Origin: UBA7236 sp964463165
GTDB lineage: Bacteria; Bacteroidota; Bacteroidia; Chitinophagales; BACL12
Length of the DNA stretch: 64,000 nucleotides
Assembly: GCA_964463165.1 (NCBI GenBank)
Contig: CAYXBK010000011.1
Coordinates: 62,001 to 126,000, forward strand
Direction: 5' to 3'
Shown: positions 53,554-62,140 of the stretch, piece by piece
Position numbering within the stretch: the stretch's first letter is position 1
Layout of the letters: each line of letters starts with the position of its first letter
The notes under the pieces: generated by a model
Told to the model about the DNA's origin: nothing
Database searches by the model: none
The model's input: only the letters and a program-made list of their open reading frames with translations
Translations under genes and position numbers: made by a program

Positions 53554-55581
53554 TTATTTTAATCTCAATAATTTTGCATTAATTGCAACAATAATTGTAC
53601 TTAAACTCATAAAAACAGCGCCAATGGCTGGGCTTAAAACAAAGCCCGCAGAATATAAAACTCCTGCTGCTAAAGGAATGGCAAAAGCATTGTAACCGGT
53701 TGCCCAGACTAAATTCTGAACCATCTTTTTGTATGTAGCCTTACCAAATAATATGAGGTTGAGAATATCATTTGGATTACTATTCACCAAAATGATATCA
53801 GCTGTTTCAGCAGCCACATCAGTTCCTGAGCCCACTGCAATTCCAACATCCGCTTGAGCAAGTGCGGGTGCGTCATTCACACCATCGCCTGTCATAGCTA
53901 CAAACTCTCCTTTCATCTGTAAATCTTTTACAATTTCAACTTTTTGATGAGGTAAAACCTCCGCAAAATACCCATCAAGTTTCAATTGCTGACTAACAGC
54001 CTGTGCAACAATTTCATTATCTCCGGTTGCCATAAATACTTTAATATGATTTTCTTTGAATTTCTGAATCGCTTCTGCTGATTCGGGTCTGATTTCGTCT
54101 GCAAGTGCAATAAAACCCATCAATTGATCTTCACGCAAAATGAATACAATAGTTTCGGCTTCAGAAGTAATTACATTCCCTGGAATAGTTATGCCTTTAT
54201 CTCGCAAAAATCCGGGACTGACAACTTTTACTTTTCTTCCATTAACGGTTGCCTCTACACCTTTGCCAGGTATTGCAATGAAATTTTCAACATTTGGAAT
54301 TTCTATTTTTGATTGTTTAGTTTTATTGATGATTCCGACAGCAATTGGATGTTCCGAATTTTGCTCCAGTGCGCCAGCAATTCTCAATAATTCTTCATCA
54401 GATATATTCTGCGAAAATGCCACAACTCTTGTAACACCAAATTCTCCTTTCGTAAGTGTGCCGGTTTTATCAAAAACTATTACGGAAATTTTCCTTGACT
54501 CTTCGAAGGCAGTTCTATTTCGAATAAGTAAGCCGTGATGAGCTGAAATGGCGGTTGAGATTGCGACTACAAGTGGAACTGCTAATCCCAATGCATGCGG
54601 GCAGGAAATAACCATGACTGTAACCATTCTTTCCAATGCAAATTGAAAAGGATAGCCGAGTAATAACCAAATTGTAAGGGTTGCAAAACCAATTGAAAGG
54701 GCTATATATGTGAGCCATTTCGCAGCACGGTCGGAAAGATTTTGCATCCTGGATTTGGACTTCTGCGCTTCCTCAACCATCTTAATAACTTTATTTAGAT
54801 AGCTATCTTTTCCTGTATGCAGAATTTGAATTGTCAACGAACCATTCCCATTAACGGAACCGCCAATAACTTTACTATTTTTTTCTTTCTTTACAGGTTT
54901 AGATTCACCCGTAAGCATTGATTCATTAAGGTAACTTTCGCCATTTATTACAATTCCATCAGCAGGCAATTTTTCGCCCGGCTTTACAAGAATAAGGTCA
55001 TCAACATTTAATTCATCCAACTTTATATCCATAACATGCTCACCGTGTATTTTATGAGCAAATGACGGCATCATACTTACAAGAAGCTGGAGTGCCTTTG
55101 AAGCACCAAGGACTGATTTCATTTCAAGCCAATGACCAAGCAACATAATGTCAATGAGCGTAACAAGCTCCCAAAAAAAATCCATGCCAGCTAAACCGAA
55201 TACAATTGCGCAACTATAGAAATAAGCTATGGAAATCGCCATTCCGATCAAGGTCATCATGCCAGGATTCTTTACCTTGATTTCTGAAAACATTCCCTTA
55301 AGGAATGGCATGCCCCCATAAAAGAATACAATCGATGATAGTGCAAGGAGAACATATTTATCATAGCGAAAAGAAAAAGCAATTCCCATAAAATCCTGAA
55401 TCATTTTAGAAAGCAGAAGCACGGGAATCGTTACAATGATCGAAACCCAAAAACGTTTTTTAAAATCATCTATCATCATTTGATGATGGTCATGTCCCTG
55501 GCCTCCCATTTGCGCATTCATTTGATGATGAGAATGCTCATTCGAATTCAATTGTTCTTTATTCATACAACTATTTTTCAA
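53554..55581 (-). CDS. copB: Copper-translocating P1B-type ATPase (CPH, CopB-like)
   Basis: 675 residues. The N-terminus is His/Met-rich (HSHHQMNAQMGGQGHDHHQMM) in place of an HMA domain. TGES; VISCPHALGLAVP with CPH rather than CPC (about residue 327); DKTGTLTKG (phosphorylated Asp ~370); SEHP; GDGVNDAPAL; YN near 645 and MSLST in the last helix. CPH and the His-rich leader are typical of the CopB group exporting Cu(II)/Cu(I). It overlaps the SRPBCC gene by 11 bp (alternative start ATG 55566 avoids this). Confidence 0.93.
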   Translation of the reverse strand: MKNSCMNKEQLNSNEHSHHQMNAQMGGQGHDHHQMMIDDFKKRFWVSIIVTIPVLLLSKMIQDFMGIAFSFRYDKYVLLALSSIVFFYGGMPFLKGMFSEIKVKNPGMMTLIGMAISIAYFYSCAIVFGLAGMDFFWELVTLIDIMLLGHWLEMKSVLGASKALQLLVSMMPSFAHKIHGEHVMDIKLDELNVDDLILVKPGEKLPADGIVINGESYLNESMLTGESKPVKKEKNSKVIGGSVNGNGSLTIQILHTGKDSYLNKVIKMVEEAQKSKSRMQNLSDRAAKWLTYIALSIGFATLTIWLLLGYPFQFALERMVTVMVISCPHALGLAVPLVVAISTAISAHHGLLIRNRTAFEESRKISVIVFDKTGTLTKGEFGVTRVVAFSQNISDEELLRIAGALEQNSEHPIAVGIINKTKQSKIEIPNVENFIAIPGKGVEATVNGRKVKVVSPGFLRDKGITIPGNVITSEAETIVFILREDQLMGFIALADEIRPESAEAIQKFKENHIKVFMATGDNEIVAQAVSQQLKLDGYFAEVLPHQKVEIVKDLQMKGEFVAMTGDGVNDAPALAQADVGIAVGSGTDVAAETADIILVNSNPNDILNLILFGKATYKKMVQNLVWATGYNAFAIPLAAGVLYSAGFVLSPAIGAVFMSLSTIIVAINAKLLRLK

Positions 55582-56050
55582 GATTCTTTTTAGTGTCGTT
55601 TAACATATTTTTTAAGCACCAGTTACAATACCAGTTTGCAAATAAAAAGGATAATAATTTATAGAACCGTTTTTTTGGTTGCAAATAACTGATTGAAAGT
55701 TTTACAACAGATCCATTTTCAAACGGAGATATTTCAAACCACATTTTATACCACGACATTATAATGATATTTGCCTCACCGATTGTTTCCCACTCTTTAA
55801 GTTTTGGAGGCTGCCAATTCGTGACATTCTCGACAAAATCAATTTTCATTCCCATCATCTTCCCGTACCACCTGTAGCTTGCACAGGGTCCTGTTGGATT
55901 TTGAGACTTTTGTTCTAAATTCAATTTACTTCCCATCATCATCATAGAGCTTTCGCTCATATGCATTCCAGTTTTGGAAAAATCATCCATTTGTGAAAAA
56001 ACCTTTTCCGGAACTGCGAGGATGAAAATGGTTTTTGATTTGGTTTTCAT
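55571..56050 (-). CDS. SRPBCC-fold protein, copper-island associated
   Basis: 159 residues. Opening KTIFILAVPEKVFSQMDD, GPCASYRWYGKMMGMKID, then IIIMSWYKMWFEISPFENGSVVKLSISY fits the SRPBCC (polyketide cyclase/START-like) fold. It is unusually Met-rich (ESSMMMMG, MMGM) and has WYCNWC near the end, which might bind copper. Lies between the ATPase gene and copB (2 bp after the former). Confidence 0.65.
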   Translation of the reverse strand: MKTKSKTIFILAVPEKVFSQMDDFSKTGMHMSESSMMMMGSKLNLEQKSQNPTGPCASYRWYGKMMGMKIDFVENVTNWQPPKLKEWETIGEANIIIMSWYKMWFEISPFENGSVVKLSISYLQPKKRFYKLLSFLFANWYCNWCLKNMLNDTKKNLEK

Positions 56051-56052
56051 AA

Positions 56053-56601
56053 CTATAAGTTTTTTAAAATAAAGTCCAGTCGTTCTTTTGGTTTTAAGAC
56101 CGGGACATGAATTACCGGGAAGGCGAAGGATTCATAAACTTCAGTCAGAAGCTGATGAATTTTTTTCTGTGCAGCTTCATCCTCTTTTCTTGCATAATCC
56201 TGGACGAGTGGCAGGTAGTCAAGCAGAAATATTTTTTTGTATGATGTTTTAGATAACGCTTTAAGGAGTTTTTCATCTACCTCCAGATTCAAAAAACGAT
56301 AATAAGCAAGGGCATCAGGAATTGCACGATCAAGAAAGACCAAATCCTCAGGAATAAGTTCTGCTTCCTGTTGGATTTGCATATTCAAAATTCCAAGCTG
56401 AAATTCTTTTTGACGGTTTCTTATTTCTTCAATTGATTTACCATCGGCTTTTTGCGTGTCCAGATAATGTCTTGCATGTTCAATTGTAGTTTTATAGCCA
56501 TGGTCGTGCAGTAAATTTACGAGTGTGGTTTTCCCCGAACAAGGCGCACCAGTTATTACATGCCAATTCGTCTGCTTTAAGCTTTTAGCTGAGGGTATCA
56601 T
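56053..56601 (-). CDS. P-loop AAA-type ATPase/kinase
   Basis: 182 residues. Walker A is GAPCSGKTT (about 18-26), DRAIPDALAYYRF is a Walker-B-like/lid motif, with FLLDYLPLVQDYARKEDE further on. It matches the AAA_28 group of small P-loop kinases of unclear substrate. Its place inside a copper operon is unexplained. 47 bp after the DUF5676-like gene. Confidence 0.75.
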   Translation of the reverse strand: MIPSAKSLKQTNWHVITGAPCSGKTTLVNLLHDHGYKTTIEHARHYLDTQKADGKSIEEIRNRQKEFQLGILNMQIQQEAELIPEDLVFLDRAIPDALAYYRFLNLEVDEKLLKALSKTSYKKIFLLDYLPLVQDYARKEDEAAQKKIHQLLTEVYESFAFPVIHVPVLKPKERLDFILKNL

Positions 56602-56648
56602 AATGATTCACTGGTGCTTTTAATTATTCATAATCTTGAACACTGGGT

Positions 56649-56930
56649 TTATTTCACTTGTTTCTTATTGATCAAGTTGTACATAGACGCAGTAATATAT
56701 CCTATGACCATTCCTTCAATGAAAAGAACGATCATGCCACAAATAAGCTTACCTATGCTAAAACCATTTTCAATCATAAGCGTTGAAAAATCCATGTTAT
56801 GAAATAATGTGTTCATTATGCTCAGGCTGAAACCATTTCCAACGATTGCAAAAAATATATTGCACAAAAGAAATGATATGCTCAATCCAACGCCCATTGC
56901 CAGGCCAAATTTTAATGATGAGATTTTCAT
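56649..56930 (-). CDS. DUF5676-like small membrane protein
   Basis: 93 residues with two membrane helices (VGLSISFLLCNIFFAIV and LICGMIVLFIEGMVIGYI) and a LFHNMDFSTL loop, matching DUF5676 proteins found in heavy-metal loci. No enzymatic motif. First gene of the copB unit. A perfect palindrome TACAATTGTA (56991-57000), of the CopY/BlaI form TACAnnTGTA, lies 61 bp upstream. Confidence 0.7.
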   Translation of the reverse strand: MKISSLKFGLAMGVGLSISFLLCNIFFAIVGNGFSLSIMNTLFHNMDFSTLMIENGFSIGKLICGMIVLFIEGMVIGYITASMYNLINKKQVK

Positions 56931-57119
56931 AATGTTATTATTTAGAAATGTTTAATATGTAATACTTGTCCAAAAAACGGGTGCTTTAATTACAATTGTA
57001 TATGATCTATATTACCATATTCAACTCGTAATATAATTACTGAAATATATATTTATCTTAATAATTAGGTTATTATTCAAATCAGTTAAAAGGATAATTT
57101 TGGTCATACTGGTATTTGC

Positions 57120-58388
57120 TTATTCTTTTAATTGCGATTCACTGATATGTCTATATGCGTTTTCCACCATTACAATTCCGTCATCTACAATAACTCCGAT
57201 CGCAAGTGCAATCCCTGTTAATGACATGATATTTGATGAAAACCCGAATAGATTCAATAATATAAAGCTTGATGCCACTGATATTGGAATTTGAATAAGG
57301 ATGATTAACGCACTTCGCCAATTAAACAAAAAAATAAGCACGACAATTGAAACGCTGATTAGAACTTCAATCAGCGTTCTTCTTACAGAGTCAATAGCAG
57401 ATTCAATTAATCCGCTTCGATCATACACTATGTGAAATTTAACTCCCTCTGGTAAACCTTTCTGAACCTCATCCATTTTACTTTTCACATTTTTTATTAC
57501 GGCATCGGCATTCTCTCCATAACGCATTACAATAATACCTCCGACCTTTTCACCTTCACCATTTTCGTCAAAAATTCCATAACGTATGTCACCGCCCATT
57601 TGCACTGATCCTACATCTTTTATTCTGACAGGAAAATTGTCAGACGTGCTGAGTGAAATATTTTCAATTTCTTCTAATGATTTAATGTACCCCAAACCGC
57701 GTACAATATATGCCTCATCACTCATTTCAAATTTCCGTCCTCCGACATCATTATTATTGGATTTTACAGCTTCCAGCACATCCATCATCGATAAATTGTA
57801 ATAATTCAATTTAACAGGATCAATTACCACCTGATATTGTTTTTGAAATCCGCCGAAAGACGCAACTTCACTCACCCCGTCTACAGTTTGTAATGCAAAT
57901 TTGATATACCAGTCCTGTAATGCACGTTGTTCACCGAGATCATAACCTTTTGCATCTAACGTATACCAAAATATATGACCTACACCTGTGCCATCGGGCC
58001 CCAGAGTTGGAGAAATCCCTTCTGGTAAGAGTTTTTGGGCAAAAGTAAGTCTCTCAGCCACTCTTGTTCGAGCCCAATAGATGTCAACATTATCTTCGAA
58101 AATGAGGTATACAAAGCTCATTCCAAACATTGATGTTCCTCTAATGTTTTTCAATTTTGCAATGCCTTGCAAATTAGAAACTAATGGATAGGTTACCTGG
58201 TCTTCTATAACTTGTGGACTTCGACCCATCCATTCAGTAAAAACAATCACCTGATTTTCCGAGAGATCAGGAATTGCATCTACAGGATTGTGCAACACTT
58301 CATAAATTCCCCAACTAAACATAAATGCAGCAACAAGCAGAATAACGAGGCGGTTACGCAATGAGAATATTATAAGCCGTTCAACCAT
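57120..58388 (-). CDS. CusA-type RND permease, N-terminal half only
   Basis: 422 residues; full CusA/CzcA proteins have ~1030-1060. It starts normally (VERLIIFSLRNRLVILL, NPVDAIPDLSENQVIVFTEW) and carries the porter PN1/PN2 part and helices 2-4, with GVIVDDGIVMVENA. It stops after ISESQLKE at a TAA, before helix 5; the following 189 bp have no continuation in any frame that I could find. Lacking helices 5-12 it should not transport alone. It is the last gene behind the Cus operon (79 bp from the adaptor gene). Confidence 0.88.
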   Translation of the reverse strand: MVERLIIFSLRNRLVILLVAAFMFSWGIYEVLHNPVDAIPDLSENQVIVFTEWMGRSPQVIEDQVTYPLVSNLQGIAKLKNIRGTSMFGMSFVYLIFEDNVDIYWARTRVAERLTFAQKLLPEGISPTLGPDGTGVGHIFWYTLDAKGYDLGEQRALQDWYIKFALQTVDGVSEVASFGGFQKQYQVVIDPVKLNYYNLSMMDVLEAVKSNNNDVGGRKFEMSDEAYIVRGLGYIKSLEEIENISLSTSDNFPVRIKDVGSVQMGGDIRYGIFDENGEGEKVGGIIVMRYGENADAVIKNVKSKMDEVQKGLPEGVKFHIVYDRSGLIESAIDSVRRTLIEVLISVSIVVLIFLFNWRSALIILIQIPISVASSFILLNLFGFSSNIMSLTGIALAIGVIVDDGIVMVENAYRHISESQLKE

Positions 58389-58466
58389 TGCTATAGTTTT
58401 TCTTTGTAATGAAAATTTTGTTTAGGCATGATTTTGAGCTTTTCATATTTACTTTTTTGTGGGTCA

Positions 58467-59672
58467 TTACATTTTCATTCCTTGATGGCCTTCCATTGGG
58501 TTTGCGCCTTTTTTAAATATATATTCACTATTTATAAGATATGCACCAGAAACAACAACAACCTCACCTTCTTCAATACCATCAAGAATCTCGACTTCAC
58601 GGCTATTCTGCATTCCTACCATAACCATTTTATTTTCAAATACGCCTTCGCTGTTTAATACCCAGACATTTGCACCTTTACTGTTTTGGATAATTGCATC
58701 TATAGGAAGGGCCAATGATTTTTTCTTTTCAGTTTGCAAAGTAATATTTGCCAACATTCCGGGTTTAACTAAATGAGAAGGATTTAACATTTGAAATCTT
58801 GCAAGTACAAATCTCGAAAGTGCCTGTACTTGCGGATCAATAAATATTACTTTTCCTGAAAATATTTGTTCGCCTGCAGCTGGAATTGAAAAAACGGCAT
58901 CTGTACCAATTTTCAAGTAAGGCAGATAAGGCATATATACTTGCGCTTCGACCCACAATGATCCGAATGTTGCTAAACGAAAAAGTGTTGTTCCTGATGT
59001 AACATAGTTTCCTTCACTTATAAATATTTCGCTAACAAAACCCTCCTGTGTAGAGAATACAGGAATGAATTGTAATGAGGTTTTTGAAATCCTTAACTGG
59101 TTGATTTGTGATTCGCTCATGCCGTAAAGCAATAATTTATTTTTTGCTGCGTCGCGAAAATTTTCAGAATTTGATGTTTGTAAGGAAAGGAGATACTCTT
59201 CTTGTGCTGCATTTAAATCTTCACTATAAATCTCATATAACAATTGGCCTTTATTGACATAATCTCCGATATTCCTTATTAACAATTTTTCAATTCTACC
59301 TTGTACTTTTGCGCTGATTGCATTGGTGAGATTTTGGTCAACCGCTACTTTTCCAGTTAGTATTATTTCATTCGAAAGTTCATGCAATCGAACTGTATCA
59401 AATGTAATGTTGCCCAATTTAATTTGTTGTGAGCTTAATTTAATTTGCCCCGCTTTAAGATTGTTTCGATTTACTTTAATCAGCTTCATGTGACAAATGG
59501 GACAGTTGCCGGCCTTATTTTCTATAACCTGTGGATCCATTGAACATGTGTAATATTCATCCGGACCAGCCATTTCAACATTTTGATTAGTATCCTGACA
59601 AGACTGTAATACCAGTAATCCTGAGGTAAAACAAATAAAAACAGATTGTAAATATTTCCTATTTCTGCTCAT
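58467..59672 (-). CDS. CusB-type membrane fusion (adaptor) protein with heavy-metal-binding domain
   Basis: 401 residues from ATG 59672 (lipoprotein-like MSRNRKYLQSVFICFTSG...LQSC). Residues ~40-70 hold a small metal-binding motif (YTCSMDP...GNCPICHMKL) typical of heavy-metal efflux adaptors. Then the lipoyl/hairpin core (IEKLLIRNIGDYVNKGQ, EDLNAAQEEYLLSLQ) and beta-barrel domain (SLWVEAQVY, MLANITLQ). Bridges permease and outer-membrane channel. Overlaps the upstream adaptor gene by 14 bp. Confidence 0.88.
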   Translation of the reverse strand: MSRNRKYLQSVFICFTSGLLVLQSCQDTNQNVEMAGPDEYYTCSMDPQVIENKAGNCPICHMKLIKVNRNNLKAGQIKLSSQQIKLGNITFDTVRLHELSNEIILTGKVAVDQNLTNAISAKVQGRIEKLLIRNIGDYVNKGQLLYEIYSEDLNAAQEEYLLSLQTSNSENFRDAAKNKLLLYGMSESQINQLRISKTSLQFIPVFSTQEGFVSEIFISEGNYVTSGTTLFRLATFGSLWVEAQVYMPYLPYLKIGTDAVFSIPAAGEQIFSGKVIFIDPQVQALSRFVLARFQMLNPSHLVKPGMLANITLQTEKKKSLALPIDAIIQNSKGANVWVLNSEGVFENKMVMVGMQNSREVEILDGIEEGEVVVVSGAYLINSEYIFKKGANPMEGHQGMKM

Positions 59673-60903
59673 TATTTGTGGTTTTAATGAAACTCTCACT
59701 ATCAACAAGAAATTCGGCATTGGCTGCAACTCGCTCACTAATATCCAAACCACTCATAATTTGTATCAATGAGTCGGTTGTAATTCCTGTTTGAATAGTT
59801 TTTGATGTGAAATAATTATTGGTTTTTAAAAATACCACCTGTTTTTGCCCGAGATTAACCACCGCATTACGAGGTAGCCATATTCCATAAATTGCATCTG
59901 TAGTTATTTCTGCGGAAAGAAGTGTTCCAATTTTAAGATTGAGTTTCTCCGTATTTTTTAAATAAACCCGTACATTTATAGAGGAAGCATTTTGACCCGC
60001 TACTGGCTCGATATAATTAATATTGGCAATAATCACATTTTCATCATCAGTTTCTGCTACAATTGAAACGGGATCACCAATTTTTATTAAAGCGGCGTCA
60101 GATGGAAAAATATTCAGAACTGCCCAAACATTTTCTGTATTATAAACAGAAAAAATCGGTTGGCCTTTTTGTAAGTACATTCCTTCTATAATACTTAGTG
60201 ATGATGCTTGAGATGCAGCAGAATTAATAATTTGGGCATTGTTGGAAGAGGAGGTGGAATTGCTCATTTTTGAATTCATTCCACTCTTCATAGTCACATC
60301 TTCCAGAATATCATTTTTGACACCTATGTCATGAAGATGACCGTTATAGGGACTGTAAACCGGTAACGGATTTATAGGATTCTGAGTTTTAACAATTTCA
60401 TTGATTTGCTCTGTTGTCAATCCAAGCAATTGCAATTTATGTTTTGAAGTGTTGATTAATGAACTATCGTTTTCAGAAGAAATTAAAAGAAGAATGAAGT
60501 CGTTCTGAGCAGTTAATATTTCCGGACTATATATATCCATTATCCGCTGGCCCTTTGTAACCTTTTCAAAATTAAATCGCACATACAGTTTTTCAATTCG
60601 ACCACTAAATCTTGCGCTGATAGTATTAAGTAAGCGTGGGTCATACGAAATTATTCCCGTCGCCTTCACAATAGGTATATAAGATTGATATTTGGGAAAA
60701 ATGCTTTTGACTTCACTCATAACAATACGATTTGAGGGTTGTTGCAATCCGTCCATTTCGTTTGCTTCATTGGTAGGCATATGTGTGTGTTGATTTCTTC
60801 CGTTGCATGAACACAGCATCATCAATAAGCAAAGGGTAAAGCCCTGTAGCAGTTGCTTTATAACAATTGCAGATTCCTCACCGTATTTCCAATTCTCTTT
60901 CAT
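59659..60903 (-). CDS. Second CusB-type adaptor protein (lipoprotein)
   Basis: 414 residues. Lipoprotein signal (LLQGFTLCLLMMLCSC). His/Met-rich start (HTHMP). Core RIEKLYVRFNFEKVTKGQ, PEILTAQNDFILLL, and a barrel part with NVWAVLNIFPSDAALIKIGD; an insertion rich in Ser/Asn/Met (KSGMNSKMSNSTSSS) sits in the hairpin. No Cys metal domain, unlike the next adaptor. Two tandem adaptors may work as a heteromer. Overlaps the TolC gene by 26 bp. Confidence 0.87.
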   Translation of the reverse strand: MKENWKYGEESAIVIKQLLQGFTLCLLMMLCSCNGRNQHTHMPTNEANEMDGLQQPSNRIVMSEVKSIFPKYQSYIPIVKATGIISYDPRLLNTISARFSGRIEKLYVRFNFEKVTKGQRIMDIYSPEILTAQNDFILLLISSENDSSLINTSKHKLQLLGLTTEQINEIVKTQNPINPLPVYSPYNGHLHDIGVKNDILEDVTMKSGMNSKMSNSTSSSNNAQIINSAASQASSLSIIEGMYLQKGQPIFSVYNTENVWAVLNIFPSDAALIKIGDPVSIVAETDDENVIIANINYIEPVAGQNASSINVRVYLKNTEKLNLKIGTLLSAEITTDAIYGIWLPRNAVVNLGQKQVVFLKTNNYFTSKTIQTGITTDSLIQIMSGLDISERVAANAEFLVDSESFIKTTNNEQK

Positions 60904-62140
60904 ATAGCACTTGTAATTTCAAGAGTGTATTTAATTGGTCTAACTCACTCATTTTCGCCATGCGATACATTCTCAATCCATCCAACACTATAAACAGATC
61001 CTCTGTATTTTGCTCGTAAGCTGTTAAGGATGCCTGATAACTTTTGTAATACGCCGGTGTAATATTGTTAGTGTAATTTGACAATTGTTGTTTTGCAAAT
61101 TTGATTTGAGCTTGCAAAGAAGCAATCATACCTGATGTTTCGTTTATTAGCGATTGTTTTTCAAGACTGATTGCATTAGCTGTATTACTTAATCCCTGAA
61201 TATTGTATTTAAATTCCTTCGCCGCCCATGGAACTATCGGTATAGTAACCATCCCCATAACAGAATATTGATTGGGCATCATTCCCAGTGATTCCATATG
61301 ACTGACGGAAATACCAAAATCAGGCAATCGTTTCGATTTTTCATACTCCTGCTCAAGCCTTAATAATTCAATTTTTGCATCATATTGTTTGAGGTCGCTC
61401 CGGTAGTCTGATAATGGTAAAGTTTCAATAAATTGCAGTTCATAATCATGACTTTTGATTGTTGTATCAATTTCAAAAACAAATGATTTATCGATATTCA
61501 TAAGTGTATTTAGCTCAATATTTTTCATTTTAATTTCACTTAGCAGCATAATTTCCATGTTTCGCAATTCAAACAGATCGGCTTGTGCTTTGTAAATCGT
61601 ATTGAGTTTTTCCTGAGAATATGTGTAACGTATCTCTGCAACTTTAATAATATTGTTCAAAAGGGAATCAGTTTGTAATAACAAATCATATTTCATTTCT
61701 AATACGATCCAGTCATAATAATTTTGTTTCGCCATTGCAAACATTTCATTTTTCTTAGCCTCTTTCCCGGTTTCCTCAATGGGTATCATACCCTGCATAT
61801 ACGAATAATTCGCATTTTGTTTTACCGGATTTGGTATCATTTGCTCACCTGTGATCATCCACATTCCATCGCTGATATTTTCATACGGTGTTTCCCATAT
61901 TCCGGTAGATAGTGTCGGAGGCATCCAACTTTTTGCCATTTCAGAGTAATTATTTACTGCATTGATTTGCTCATCATACATTTTAAGCATGGGATTATTT
62001 TGCTCAATTAGTGATAGAACCGAATCCAATGTGATTATTTGTGCAGATGCTGAAATTGGTAAAATGAAAAGGAGTAACAAGCAAGATAGAATCTGCTTGT
62101 CTTTTTTAATTGATAGTCTGATATCTTTATTGTTCATCAT
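60878..62140 (-). CDS. TolC-family outer-membrane efflux protein (CusC-like)
   Basis: 420 residues with signal peptide (CLLLLFILPISASA). Long helices with repeated OEP features (TLDSVLSLIEQNNPMLKMYDEQ; ADLFELRNMEIMLLSEI; IASLQAQIKFAKQQL). Met-rich stretch (YSYMQGMIP, MESLGMMPNQYSVMGM) suits a copper channel. It forms the outer-membrane exit duct of the RND pump. Overlaps the CusA gene by 14 bp, showing tight coupling. Confidence 0.88.
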   Translation of the reverse strand: MMNNKDIRLSIKKDKQILSCLLLLFILPISASAQIITLDSVLSLIEQNNPMLKMYDEQINAVNNYSEMAKSWMPPTLSTGIWETPYENISDGMWMITGEQMIPNPVKQNANYSYMQGMIPIEETGKEAKKNEMFAMAKQNYYDWIVLEMKYDLLLQTDSLLNNIIKVAEIRYTYSQEKLNTIYKAQADLFELRNMEIMLLSEIKMKNIELNTLMNIDKSFVFEIDTTIKSHDYELQFIETLPLSDYRSDLKQYDAKIELLRLEQEYEKSKRLPDFGISVSHMESLGMMPNQYSVMGMVTIPIVPWAAKEFKYNIQGLSNTANAISLEKQSLINETSGMIASLQAQIKFAKQQLSNYTNNITPAYYKSYQASLTAYEQNTEDLFIVLDGLRMYRMAKMSELDQLNTLLKLQVLYERELEIR

